The translations under genes were made by a program, and so were the position numbers. The notes beneath the pieces are model-generated. The model worked only from the letters and a program-made list of their open reading frames with translations. It was not told where the DNA came from and searched no databases. A stretch of 64,000 nt of DNA. It comes from CAZJAH01 sp964544155. GTDB taxonomy: Bacteria; Bacteroidota; Ignavibacteria; Kapaibacteriales; UBA2268. The DNA lies in NCBI GenBank assembly GCA_964544155.1, contig CAZJAH010000001.1:248001-312000 (forward strand), read 5' to 3'. Below, one piece after another: positions 19,752 to 28,883 of the stretch (positions within the stretch are counted from its first letter, which is position 1; each line of letters opens with the position of its first letter).

Positions 19752-21086
19752 TCATCCAATGAATTCCTTATGAAGAAGGCTTACGGCTTCTTCCAGCCTG
19801 TCTTCTTTAACGGTTATGCTTATATTGATCTCCGAAGCGCCAACGCTGACCATATTCACATTAACGCCCTTCAATACTCCGAAAAAACGCGCGGCAATAC
19901 CAGACATATCCCTTATACCTTCGCCCACGGCGGCTATGATAGCATAGCCGGATTCGGATTTTACTGTGGAAAACTCCTGCAGCTTTTGTTTAATATCCAT
20001 CAGCCTTGAGTCATTATCAATGGTTAGCGAAATGCTTACCTCCGATGTCGTCACTATATCTACGGGAGTTTTGTACTCGCGGAATATATCGAAAACCATT
20101 GCCAGGAAGCCGTGAGCGCCGAGCATCCTGTTAGAGGCTACATTGATAACGGTAATGCCCTTACGGTAGGCTATTGCCTTTATCCTGCCAGGCAGGAACG
20201 ATTCAGCAGTAATCGTTGTACCTTTTTCATCAGGGTTGAAGGTATTTTTGATAATAACAGGTATATCCCTTTCAATGGCAGGAAGTATGGTTTTCGGGTG
20301 AAGTACTTTAGCCCCAAAGTATGCCAATTCCGCGGCTTCGCTGTATGAAAGCTTCTCAATCAGCCTCGCATCGCTGAAACTGCGCGGATCTGTTGTGAAC
20401 ATACCGTTAACATCAGTCCATATCTCAAGTGAGGAAGCCTTGAGCGCGGCCGCATAAAGAGCCGCAGAATAATCCGAGCCGCCCCTGCCGAGAAGAGTTG
20501 TCTCACCGTCATGGCCGGATCCGACAAAGCCGGGGGCTATAGCGATACTTACTTCCGTAAATTGCGGATTAATTACACTGTATATGGTTTTGTAAGTTTT
20601 TTCTATTTCTACTTCAGCTTCGGGATAATCAGACGCCGTTTGAATAAGTTTGCGGGAATCTACGTAGAAGGCCTGCCTGCCCTGCTTCAAAAGCAGGTGG
20701 TATAGTAATCCCGAGCTTAGCATTTCACCAAAGGAAATGATCTTTGCTTCCATCCTGTCACTTACTTCACGTATGATCCTGCTGGCTTTAACTATATCAA
20801 AAAGTTTAGTAAATATCTCCTGAATATAATCAAAGCCGTGTTTACCCAGATCCAGCTCATATACGGTTTTTACATGCTTAGAGCGTATTTGCTCGGCCTG
20901 CTCATAAGCACATTCATAATCGCCTAACTTTAGGCATTTCGTAAGGCTTATCAGACTGTCGGTCATACCTCCCATCGCGGAAACCACCACGACAAGATTT
21001 TCATTTTGAGAAGAAATAATCTCACTGACTTTTATTATGGCGCCGCTATCCTGCATGGATGTGCCGCCGAATTTCAATACTTTCAT
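19752..21086 (-). CDS. lysC: Aspartate kinase (monofunctional, lysine-sensitive type)
   Basis: This kinase phosphorylates aspartate, the first committed step to lysine, threonine and methionine. It shows KFGGTSM at residues 4-10, VVVVSAMGGMTD, the LLGRGGSDYSAALYAAAL block, ELAYFGAKVLHPKT and two C-terminal ACT domains (from about residue 300; NVASNRMLGAHGFLA and IAAVGEGIRD). Length 444 fits a single-function kinase; no homoserine dehydrogenase is fused. It is the first gene of the lysC-lysA-rtcB set. The 239-base upstream stretch is AT-rich; I looked for a lysine riboswitch and saw none, so feedback through the ACT domains is the only regulation supported. Confidence 0.95.
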   Translation of the reverse strand: MKVLKFGGTSMQDSGAIIKVSEIISSQNENLVVVVSAMGGMTDSLISLTKCLKLGDYECAYEQAEQIRSKHVKTVYELDLGKHGFDYIQEIFTKLFDIVKASRIIREVSDRMEAKIISFGEMLSSGLLYHLLLKQGRQAFYVDSRKLIQTASDYPEAEVEIEKTYKTIYSVINPQFTEVSIAIAPGFVGSGHDGETTLLGRGGSDYSAALYAAALKASSLEIWTDVNGMFTTDPRSFSDARLIEKLSYSEAAELAYFGAKVLHPKTILPAIERDIPVIIKNTFNPDEKGTTITAESFLPGRIKAIAYRKGITVINVASNRMLGAHGFLAMVFDIFREYKTPVDIVTTSEVSISLTIDNDSRLMDIKQKLQEFSTVKSESGYAIIAAVGEGIRDMSGIAARFFGVLKGVNVNMVSVGASEINISITVKEDRLEEAVSLLHKEFIG

Positions 21087-21325
21087 AATCTTATATTTTA
21101 TTAACTAAATCTGCAAAGGAAACGGCAATTCATTTTTAATATTTTTTGGAATACTTTATATTTTTATAAAATTATTTAAAAATGATTTTTATTTGTGAGT
21201 TTGCTATTTATCAAATCTGCTCCTCAAAGATTCCAGGTTCTAAAAATCAGGGAGATTAAAATGAAAATCGCACCGGGTTACTCTAATTTTTCCTTCCGGG
21301 GAGATTTTAAAGCAGTTATTAAGCA

Positions 21326-22615
21326 TTATTCAGCTGCACTGTCCTCAATTATTTTAAAATTAAGATTTTTAATAGATTCATAAATATATTCTGGCGATAT
21401 GTCAAATTTTTGATATTTGAGTATAATGGCATCTCTCTTAAGGTCGAAACTTATATCGCTAATGCCCTTAATAACTTTTAATTTCCTGTAAATGATCATC
21501 CTGTTTGCTCTGGTGAGTTTGTCCTCAAGCCTGATTTCCAGCGGGTAAATGTCCGAAGCCTTCTCTGCCGAAAGCATAGCTTCGCGTGACATATCAAGAT
21601 AGCGCACAGTCTGTTCCTGCATGGCTTGCCGGTGTTCGCTGAGAGTTACCGCTCTGTAAACGTGCCTGCCGGTGCCCATGAAAAGAACCGTTACCGACAG
21701 CGCAGCGGCAATGAAGTAGAAATTCGTGCCCAGCCTGCTATCTGGGCCTTTGACTTCCCTCCAAAGCATCACTAGTGCCGCTATGGCTATAACAATTCCG
21801 ACTGATATAATAAGTATCAACATTTTGTCAATATTTTCCCAGCGCAGAGTCAGCAGCACCAAAGGGCCAAAAGCCAGCTGCGCGATTGAAGCGTGAAGAG
21901 CAAACTTGTACCAGCGCCTGAGTATACCGGTACGGGTGAGTGTGGTATACTGTCTGAAATTATATTTCTCCCTGTTCATCCACCCAAATAGGAACAGCCC
22001 GGTTATTGCCAGCGATGCCGCCAGAAAATGCAGGTAGCGAGGGAACACGTTGTCCAGCATCATAGCGGAGAAAAAGCCGTCAACTTTCCCCCATTGATCG
22101 GGATAAAGCATCAGGTTTATATTTGTCAGGAATATCAGAGGCACAAAAAGAAGCAGAACTACTGCCGCCGCCAGAATAGCTATGTGCAGTTTTTTGTGCT
22201 TTCGCATTTTTTCCCTGCTGTATTTATGCCAGTAAAGCAGCAAAAATGCCACAGTCACAAAAGGCACTATCATTATCCAGAAATTTCCCGTCAGCGCGTT
22301 AGCGGAATAAAAATGCACTGTGTAAAGGGCATTTATCGAGAGCAGCGGCGCCACCCCGAGCACAACAGCAAGCGATTTATTCACAGTAATAGTTTTAGCC
22401 AGATCTTTGGCAAGAACTTCGTAATCAGGATTCTTCCTGCCTTTTATCTCTGCCCATAGTGTAATTAGTGAGCCTCCGAGCATTAAATTCACAAACAAAA
22501 TATGCAGCAGAAAAGAAAATAACAGAAGCCCTGCAAGAAGCCACTCCGGCAGCGGCATGGCCAGGGGTATATCTCTCGGTATGGGAATATCGGCAAATAA
22601 TGTGTAGATACTCAT
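21326..22615 (-). CDS. CydA-like membrane protein with a C-terminal HMA-like domain lacking cysteines
   Basis: A 429-residue polytopic protein. Its first half resembles the N-terminal helices of cytochrome bd subunit I: LLHILFVNLMLGGSL has a histidine (about H38) where CydA has its haem-ligand helix, and following helices continue the pattern. Eight or nine membrane segments run to about residue 315. The last roughly 65 residues (LEIRLEDKLTRAN, GISDISFDLKRD, ISPEYIYESIKNLNFKII) follow the beta-alpha-beta-beta-alpha-beta order of a heavy-metal-associated domain, but the CxxC loop is replaced. It starts 15 bases after the haem c partner, so the two probably form one complex. Electron donor and acceptor cannot be told. 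Confidence 0.65.
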   Translation of the reverse strand: MSIYTLFADIPIPRDIPLAMPLPEWLLAGLLLFSFLLHILFVNLMLGGSLITLWAEIKGRKNPDYEVLAKDLAKTITVNKSLAVVLGVAPLLSINALYTVHFYSANALTGNFWIMIVPFVTVAFLLLYWHKYSREKMRKHKKLHIAILAAAVVLLLFVPLIFLTNINLMLYPDQWGKVDGFFSAMMLDNVFPRYLHFLAASLAITGLFLFGWMNREKYNFRQYTTLTRTGILRRWYKFALHASIAQLAFGPLVLLTLRWENIDKMLILIISVGIVIAIAALVMLWREVKGPDSRLGTNFYFIAAALSVTVLFMGTGRHVYRAVTLSEHRQAMQEQTVRYLDMSREAMLSAEKASDIYPLEIRLEDKLTRANRMIIYRKLKVIKGISDISFDLKRDAIILKYQKFDISPEYIYESIKNLNFKIIEDSAAE

Positions 22616-22630
22616 CTTAATTTCCTATGC

Positions 22631-24094
22631 TTATTTTTTTTCACTACTATAATTATTAAATGAATTATGAATCGATACCGGCGTTATTCTCTCCTGCTCC
22701 CCCTTCACGGGCAAGGGATTATCCTCCCGCGAAAGGATGAATTTCACAATGGCTTCCAGCTCTTTATCATTTCCGGGAAATTCGGGCATGTAATACCACA
22801 CTTTGTGCATACGTGGAATATATTCCCTCATGAATTTCGGGTCGAGCCTTTTACCCTCGCCTGCCATATGACTGAATTTCATTACCACCGAGTTGATACC
22901 GCTCACTGTATGGCATCTGCTGCAAGCCAGCCTAAAGACTTCCTCTCCGGCCCTGATTATATTATCTTCCCTGACTTCATCTATTTCGGAATATGTGGCA
23001 TGTCTGAGAAGGCCGTCTTTCTTGAACAACGGATAATCCTCTGCCCGCAAACCGTTCGCATACATGTACTCGCCTATCACATAAGGTTTACGAATGAATT
23101 CCCTTATCCTCTCAAATGTGCCTAGGAATACAAAAAGTGCCAGAATAGGAATTATCATTGCGGCACGAGGCAATTTCCTCGGAGCGAGAAATCCAATGAA
23201 CGCTATGACAAAGCTAAGCGTCACAGCACCGATTATGACTTCCAGCAGCGTGTCGTACCAGTCGGCAAATGCCATTGTTGCGACTGCTGTCGGCAGGTTC
23301 CCAACCATAAGATCGGGTATTTGCAGGTAATAAACATAAGCTCCCGCGAAAGCCACCGGCGACCATATAAGCAGCCAGAATGAAGCGAATTGCACCGCTC
23401 GTTTCCTGACGGGTGAATTTTTTTTGACAAAAAACAGCATCAGGAATAATGCAAAGGCCCCGCCCATCATCATTGATAATGGCGTGCGGAAATAAAGCTG
23501 AGGCAGATAAAGCGGGTTCATCACTCCGCTAAGGAAGGTGCCGTCATTAAGCCAGCTTCCCGGATCCATCATAAAACCCAGTATGGCAACGATAATTGCC
23601 ATTGTTAACCATGTAAACAGACTTAGGAAAGCGCCGAAAGCAATATGTTTTTTTTTGGCGTTATCGCTATCGTTCGAACGTTTCCAGGTAAGGTAGTATG
23701 TCATGATAAAAACAACTTCCAGCACAAAGACAATCCATTCAGTAAACCATGCTCCATAGAATACCCGGATTAGGCTGCCGATGGAAGCGGGGTTCACAAG
23801 AGAGGCCGCCAGCCAGATACCGACACCTGTCATCGCCCCGAGTGATGTGGTGATAATAAATCCCACAAACATAATCTTGCGTGTCATCTCATCCCATCGT
23901 ATGGCATTGCCCCGGTCGATTTTTCTTTCTTTAAAACCAATATATTCCAAAATCGTCACAAATGGCAGAAATCCCACAGCCAGGGAATGATTGATCAACA
24001 CATGAGTAACAGCAATTACTGCTATCAACATACGGTTGCCTATGAAATCGAGATGAAATAAGGGAAAATCCATAATCAAATAAAAAATGATCAT
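22631..24094 (-). CDS. CydA-like membrane cytochrome with C-terminal haem c domain
   Basis: A 487-residue membrane protein. Helices 1-4 resemble cytochrome bd subunit I (VTHVLINHSLAVGFLPFVTILEYIGF; AMTGVGIWLA; FTEWIVFVLEVVFI), with a histidine near residue 31 at the haem-ligand position. About nine hydrophobic segments end near residue 335. The C-terminus is a periplasmic mono-haem cytochrome c: CSRCH (391-395) with a likely axial methionine in YYMPEFPG (about 436). The GRQPW block of true quinol oxidases is not visible, so it is better described as a bd-like quinol/cytochrome c oxidoreductase. First gene of a two-gene operon, 77 bases from the divergent COG0523 GTPase. Confidence 0.75.
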   Translation of the reverse strand: MIIFYLIMDFPLFHLDFIGNRMLIAVIAVTHVLINHSLAVGFLPFVTILEYIGFKERKIDRGNAIRWDEMTRKIMFVGFIITTSLGAMTGVGIWLAASLVNPASIGSLIRVFYGAWFTEWIVFVLEVVFIMTYYLTWKRSNDSDNAKKKHIAFGAFLSLFTWLTMAIIVAILGFMMDPGSWLNDGTFLSGVMNPLYLPQLYFRTPLSMMMGGAFALFLMLFFVKKNSPVRKRAVQFASFWLLIWSPVAFAGAYVYYLQIPDLMVGNLPTAVATMAFADWYDTLLEVIIGAVTLSFVIAFIGFLAPRKLPRAAMIIPILALFVFLGTFERIREFIRKPYVIGEYMYANGLRAEDYPLFKKDGLLRHATYSEIDEVREDNIIRAGEEVFRLACSRCHTVSGINSVVMKFSHMAGEGKRLDPKFMREYIPRMHKVWYYMPEFPGNDKELEAIVKFILSREDNPLPVKGEQERITPVSIHNSFNNYSSEKK

Positions 24095-24171
24095 AATAAT
24101 TTAATTGCCCGAAAATTTATGAATTTCTTACTAAATATTTTAATAAATACATAAAAATTAATTTTTTAACT

Positions 24172-25110
24172 ATGGCTAATATTATAAAATGCCCCGTTAC
24201 TATAATTACAGGATTTCTCGGAGCAGGGAAAACTACCCTGTTAAACAGGCTGGTAAGGGATTACCCCGGAAAGAAATTCGCCGTAATTGAGAATGAATTC
24301 GGCGAGATCAATATTGACAGTGAACTGGCGAAAGGGATTAGCAATGGGATTTACGAACTTACAAACGGCTGCGTTTGCTGTACTATTAATGATGAACTGG
24401 AAGAAACACTGATCACTATTGTGGAAAGCGGTTTTGAATTTGATCATTTGCTGATTGAAACCACAGGTATAGCCGATCCCAATAATGTAGCGGCAACCCT
24501 GCTGAATGAGTTTCCGGCAAGACATTTCGCCCTGGACGGCACAATATGCGTCGCTGATTCATTAAATCTTGAAAAAAACGCTTTTATAGAAAAAACAGCC
24601 GGGCGGCAAATAGCATTTGCTGATTTGATAATACTGAATAAAGCTGATATGCTCAACACGGAGCGATTGCTTATCACCCGGGAAAAATGCCGGGAGCTTA
24701 ATCCTGAAGCTGAAATCATATCAACAAAGGAATGTGGCTACGGGGATTGCAAACCTCTGGAACTGAAGGCTTTTGAAAAGGATATTGAACCGGCCTTCCC
24801 GGGCAGCAATCATACGGATATAGAGTCATACAGTCTACGCATAAAAGAAGCGATCGATCCGGAATTATTTGAATACGGATTAGGCCGTCTGCTGGAAAAA
24901 TCAGGCGATGAACTTTACAGGGCTAAAGGTATCATATATTTTGAGAATTACTCCCGGAAAATGATATTTCAGTCAGTAGGCAATTATGGAATAATGACTG
25001 AAGGCCCCCACTGGAAGCCTGGTGAAGAACGGCAAACAAAGCTCGTATTTATAGGCAGGAAGCTCAATAAAGAGTTGATCAATTCTATACTTGATGAACT
25101 GCGCATATGA
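24172..25110 (+). CDS. COG0523 (CobW/ZNG1/YjiA) metal-handling GTPase
   Basis: A 312-residue G3E-family GTPase: Walker A GFLGAGKTTLLNRLV (from residue 14), ENEFGEINIDSEL, the metal-binding GCVCC loop, LIETTGIADPNNV and the base-recognition motif LNKADML, then the CobW C-terminal domain. Family members deliver or insert metal ions (Zn, Co, Ni, Fe) into target proteins. Which metal cannot be read here: there is no His-rich tail and no Zur box I can recognise. It is divergent from the bd-like cytochrome pair across 77 bases, so it might serve metal loading of that complex, but that is only a neighbourhood inference. Confidence 0.9.
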   Translation: MANIIKCPVTIITGFLGAGKTTLLNRLVRDYPGKKFAVIENEFGEINIDSELAKGISNGIYELTNGCVCCTINDELEETLITIVESGFEFDHLLIETTGIADPNNVAATLLNEFPARHFALDGTICVADSLNLEKNAFIEKTAGRQIAFADLIILNKADMLNTERLLITREKCRELNPEAEIISTKECGYGDCKPLELKAFEKDIEPAFPGSNHTDIESYSLRIKEAIDPELFEYGLGRLLEKSGDELYRAKGIIYFENYSRKMIFQSVGNYGIMTEGPHWKPGEERQTKLVFIGRKLNKELINSILDELRI

Positions 25111-25414
25111 TGTATTATCCTATGTGGCAATCAACACTTGCCCGGCCGTTAAAACCTGCTGCTATTGGTTAAGACTATCAAAGCCGCCACCGGTAAATAC
25201 TGCTGTAACCCTTTATGAAGATGAGTATTTCAGGATTGATGGATTAGGATATTAGGTTAAATCAGGGAGAGCCATTTATGTCAGGCCTTTTTTGGGAATC
25301 AGGCGGATAATAAATCCATTGGCTTTGTAGTGCCGTGGAAAAACGAAACGGGCGCCCTAATGAGCGCCCGATATTATGCTTTATATTTTAATAATAATTA
25401 AAGTCGAACTTAAA
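25111..25414. other. Non-coding stretch between COG0523 GTPase and RRM gene
   Basis: No gene of normal length is present. Around 25180-25254 the plus strand stays open for about 24 codons with a protein-like composition (KPPPVNTAVTLYEDEYFRID then GLGY and a stop), lacking a start; it may be a gene remnant or chance. The 3' end holds the hairpin listed separately. Confidence 0.4.
25339..25370 (-). terminator. Rho-independent terminator of the RRM gene
   Basis: GC-only arms of 7 bases (25349-25355 and 25364-25370) with an 8-base loop. On the minus strand the stem is followed by TTTCGTTTTT, a good U-tract, and it lies 45 bases past the RRM gene stop. On the plus strand the tract is weaker (ATATTATGCTTTATATTTT) but might also end COG0523 transcripts. 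Confidence 0.8.
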
Positions 25415-25726
25415 TTAACGATTGAAATTTCTCTGTCCGCCGCCGCCATACTGTCTGCCGCCGCCTCTCGGCTGTGATGGTCTTTCAGATCTTTCGCGGG
25501 CTTCATTTACGCGGATATTTCTGCCGCCGAATTCAGAGCCTTCAAGGCTTTCAATGGCGTTCTGTGCGTCTTCGTCTTCCATTTCAACAAAACCGAAACC
25601 TTTTGGCTTGCCTGTAGCGCGATCTGTAATGAGTTTAACGGAACTTACTTCACCGTACTGCTCGAATAATGCCTGAATTTCATCAGTTGTGGCTGAAAAT
25701 GGCAAATTGCCAATATAGATGGTCAT
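25415..25726 (-). CDS. Single-RRM RNA-binding protein with glycine-rich tail
   Basis: A 103-residue protein made of one RNA recognition motif (residues 1-80: RNP2 IYIGNL, RNP1 KGFGFVEM) and a short Arg/Gly-rich tail (GGGRQYGGGGQRNFNR). Such proteins are common in cyanobacteria and Bacteroidota, often induced by cold, and bind single-stranded RNA. I chose the ATG at 25726, which has GGAG ten bases upstream and begins exactly at the RRM; an in-frame upstream start at 25750 adds only non-RRM residues. The 215-base AT-rich leader contains a small inverted repeat GGCC-CTAAT-GGCC near 25772-25784 that could act in the 5' UTR. Confidence 0.93.
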   Translation of the reverse strand: MTIYIGNLPFSATTDEIQALFEQYGEVSSVKLITDRATGKPKGFGFVEMEDEDAQNAIESLEGSEFGGRNIRVNEARERSERPSQPRGGGRQYGGGGQRNFNR

Positions 25727-25941
25727 AATAAAACAACTCCAAAAAAACAAATAAAACTGAAACTATATTTGGCCCTAATGGCCTAAAATATTCTTGTAAA
25801 TAAACCTAAAAGCCGGATTAAACAAGGCTGCAGGCTAATTTAAAAGTTATTTAAACATAAGTGTATTAAATATATTACACCATGCCTTATCAAATATACG
25901 AAATTTATTATTAAATGCAACTAATTTTTTGCCGATTTTTT

Positions 25942-28098
25942 TTATACGGGGATTCGCCAGGCTAATTTTGCGAGTATAACAGTATCTCCGGATCTAATCC
26001 CGCAACAGGTTTCAAGATAATGATTCAAAGCCAGATAAAAATCGCTGCCTATCTGAGGAATCCAATGGATTCGAAAGTTTATCAGCATTTCACTCGAGCG
26101 GCTGTTCCACTGTGCGTAGGTACTTGTAAACATTTTAGGGCTGAAGGAGAATTCAAGCCTGCCCGCCAATTCATGCGCGTTGAAGCTTCCGTCATCCAGT
26201 GTAACTACATTATATTCATAATCTCCGAATAAATTGATATGCTTTCCAAGATTCATGAACATGCTGCCAGAGTAGATAGTCCGGTATCCGTTGAAAAATT
26301 CACCTGTGCTGAGCCCCGCACCTAATGACATATTCCTGCCGGCATAGCTTGAAAATCTGAAACTAATCCTGCTATACCAGTAATTTCCCGGTTCGATGAA
26401 ATTATCTCTATACAGTTCGAAGCGTTCATCAATTCTTTCAAAAAGCCTGATCATATTGATCGTGAATACATCTCCGCCTGAAGTCCGGATTCCTAAAGGA
26501 CGTATCGAGAGGTCCATTGATTCCAGCTTACCGTTAGACCGTGTATAATAAGCATTAATGTCATAAAGTTCAAAATCGAACTGCTCTATCCAGCTGATGA
26601 ATTCCGGATGAGGCAGTAGTCCAAAGTTAGAGCTGAACAACCTGTAACCGGCACGTCTGACGAATCCCAGCGCCGGGTTGAAATTATTTCCCATTTCCTG
26701 GTATGCAATCGAGGCATCAACTTCATTATTAGGGTAAGATGCTACTAAGTTATATGAATAATTATCCTGCTCTTCGATACTTTTATCTATTGTCCCGGCA
26801 AAAGCTCCTTTCAATACAAAGTTCTTATCGCCGAACCAGTCGGATACCGAATACATAAAATCGCTGCCAAGCAAATAATTATAATTATCATGGCTGTTTT
26901 GGCCTGTGAAGATAATGCCAATATTTGATTTTTCGAGTATATTCTGCCTGAACCTCACAACAGAATGATTCTTCGTGGGGATATTATCCCTTGCGGATGT
27001 TTGAAGAGTCATTATGCCAATATTTGTATCATCAGCAGTACCCATAAGCCTGGCGCCTCCGATAACCGGAATTTCCATATTGTTCTCTATGCCGATTCGC
27101 CTGCTGTAGAAAAGCCTGACATCGTCATTCATCCTGAATTCAAAGAAGTTCTTTCCCTCCAGGAAGAATTCTCTTTTTTCGGGATAAAACAGCGAGAACC
27201 GCGTTAGATTGATCCTTTCCCTGTCTGCTTCTACCTGGGCAAAATCGGTATTGGCCGTTAAATTGAGCTTTAGGGTAGGGGTGACGAGATAATTCAAGTC
27301 ACCGCCGGCTTTTGTAACCATAGACGTTTTTGTACCGGGCGCGGCATCTGCTCCAATAAGGCTGTAGGGTTTGAACTCGATCGTTTTATCAGGGCTGATC
27401 CCACTTATGCCTATCAATGTGCCCGCATGGGAAACATGCTCAAAATCATAATCCCGCGACCAGCCCTGCCAGAAAACCTGTTCCTGCTTTCGGCGGATAT
27501 TTCTTTCAAAATTCACACCCCATACCTGTACCTTTGTATCTGGAAACTTCAAAGTTGAAAAGGGTATGCGCATTTCGCCGAACCAGCCATTTTCGTTACG
27601 GGTAACAGAGGCATCCCAGATACCGTCCCAGTCAATATTGAAGCCTTTGCCTTCGTCAAGCACCAGGACGTCACTTCTTGCGCCGTTCGGGTTTACCACA
27701 AAAACATAGCCGTTGCGGTCATCATCAAAAGTATCGAATATCACTTCGAAATTGTCTTCTTCCCAGTAGGGAAAATCTTTTTTCATGTACCTGGCGGTAA
27801 GTTTATCCGGCTCGCTGTCATAGCACCAAAAGCCAATATAGAGATTTTCGTTATCGTAAAGAACGGCGCATTCCGTGCGTTCGGTTACGGGGCTGCCTTC
27901 GTATAGTTCTCTCTGTGTAAAATTTGTAATTCTTTGAGCAATATACCACGGAGCTTCATCCAGCTTACCATCCAGCTCAATATCTGTGCTTATCCGGTAA
28001 GCGCTCACTATATTCGGCTCAGAAACCTGCGAAACAAGTTCTGAGGCTATAAAGAGTTTTATGATTATGATTATATTAATTAACTTCAATTTTTCCAT
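25942..28098 (-). CDS. DUF5916 outer-membrane protein with N-terminal CBM9-like domain
   Basis: A 718-residue exported protein. After a hydrophobic signal (LKLINIIIIIKLFIASELVSQ) comes a CBM9-like sugar-binding domain (about residues 30-225; DIELDGKLDEAPWYIAQ, VLYDNENLYIGFWCYDSEPD, NPNGARSDVL), then the DUF5916 region (FYPEKREFFLEGKNFFEF, LFYSRRIG) that I expect forms a beta-barrel, ending in alternating hydrophobic strands. Family members are outer-membrane proteins of unknown transport or assembly role. I use the ATG at 28098 because the signal peptide starts there; the frame is open to 28152. No T9SS tail is present. It stands alone, divergent from the UPF0316 gene. Confidence 0.85.
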   Translation of the reverse strand: MEKLKLINIIIIIKLFIASELVSQVSEPNIVSAYRISTDIELDGKLDEAPWYIAQRITNFTQRELYEGSPVTERTECAVLYDNENLYIGFWCYDSEPDKLTARYMKKDFPYWEEDNFEVIFDTFDDDRNGYVFVVNPNGARSDVLVLDEGKGFNIDWDGIWDASVTRNENGWFGEMRIPFSTLKFPDTKVQVWGVNFERNIRRKQEQVFWQGWSRDYDFEHVSHAGTLIGISGISPDKTIEFKPYSLIGADAAPGTKTSMVTKAGGDLNYLVTPTLKLNLTANTDFAQVEADRERINLTRFSLFYPEKREFFLEGKNFFEFRMNDDVRLFYSRRIGIENNMEIPVIGGARLMGTADDTNIGIMTLQTSARDNIPTKNHSVVRFRQNILEKSNIGIIFTGQNSHDNYNYLLGSDFMYSVSDWFGDKNFVLKGAFAGTIDKSIEEQDNYSYNLVASYPNNEVDASIAYQEMGNNFNPALGFVRRAGYRLFSSNFGLLPHPEFISWIEQFDFELYDINAYYTRSNGKLESMDLSIRPLGIRTSGGDVFTINMIRLFERIDERFELYRDNFIEPGNYWYSRISFRFSSYAGRNMSLGAGLSTGEFFNGYRTIYSGSMFMNLGKHINLFGDYEYNVVTLDDGSFNAHELAGRLEFSFSPKMFTSTYAQWNSRSSEMLINFRIHWIPQIGSDFYLALNHYLETCCGIRSGDTVILAKLAWRIPV

Positions 28099-28184
28099 TT
28101 GTAAAATTTTTTGATTGCCATGATTATTCAAAATTATAACTTGGTTTTTCAAAAAGTATAATTTATAAAAAAAGAAAGGAAACG

Positions 28185-28784
28185 ATGGATTTTTTCGCTG
28201 CAGATAATTGGATTATGGTCTGGCTGGTAATACCTTTTTTGATATTTATAGCCAGGATACTTGATGTAAGTATCGGTACAATGAGGATAATTCTTTTATC
28301 AAAGGGATACAGGGTTTTAGCCCCGGCACTGGGATTTATTGAATCAATAGTATGGATAATAGCGGTTAGCCAGATAATGCAGAACCTGAATAATTTTTAC
28401 TATTATATAGCTTATGCCGCCGGATACTCAGCCGGAACTTATATAGGCATTGTAATCGAACAAAAATTATCTCTCGGGCAGGTAATGGTCAGGATAGTCA
28501 CCCGCAGAGACGCCCATGCCCTACTTGAGCACTTAAGGGAGCACAGGTATTCGGCAACAGCGGTTGATGCGGAAGGTAAATACGGCGATGTGAAGATAAT
28601 TTTTATAATAATAAAAAGATCAGATCTTGAAGAAGTGATAAATACCATTAAACAGTTTAATCCCAATGCCTTCTTTACGATCGAAGATGTTCGTACTGTT
28701 AGCGGTGGAGTTTTCCCCGGCAGGCAGGGAGGAGTATTCAAAAGAAAAACTGTTTCCCGAAAAGCTTTCAATATCAGGAAATAA
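28185..28784 (+). CDS. UPF0316/DUF5698-DUF2179 membrane protein
   Basis: A 199-residue inner-membrane protein with three hydrophobic segments (about 10-30, 38-60 and 66-85; RILDVSIGTMRIILLSKGYR is the family signature) followed by a soluble alpha/beta DUF2179 domain (about 95-172; VRIVTRRDAHALLEHLREH, GKYGDVKIIFIIIKR). The role is unknown; related soluble domains occur in YitT-type proteins and may sense small ligands. The C-terminus is basic (FKRKTVSRKAFNIRK). The AT-rich spacer upstream serves divergent transcription with the DUF5916 gene. Confidence 0.85.
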   Translation: MDFFAADNWIMVWLVIPFLIFIARILDVSIGTMRIILLSKGYRVLAPALGFIESIVWIIAVSQIMQNLNNFYYYIAYAAGYSAGTYIGIVIEQKLSLGQVMVRIVTRRDAHALLEHLREHRYSATAVDAEGKYGDVKIIFIIIKRSDLEEVINTIKQFNPNAFFTIEDVRTVSGGVFPGRQGGVFKRKTVSRKAFNIRK

Positions 28785-28883
28785 TAGCTTTCATTTTTGA
28801 ATAGTTAAAACTTTCAAGTACTTAGTAATTCTTATCAGTAATTAGAAAAAATGATTTTGTATTTTGTATATTATTAAATATAA

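Noticed and set aside
21087..21325. Lysine riboswitch ahead of lysC
   Set aside because: The leader is AT-rich and shows no conserved five-helix junction or terminator that I can recognise.
21195..21383. 62-codon frame between lysC and the CydA-like gene
   Set aside because: Overlaps the end of the opposite-strand gene and lacks protein features.
22667..23125. 152-codon plus-strand frame opposite the haem c cytochrome
   Set aside because: It lies wholly inside a gene with a clear CxxCH domain on the other strand and has no protein-like features.
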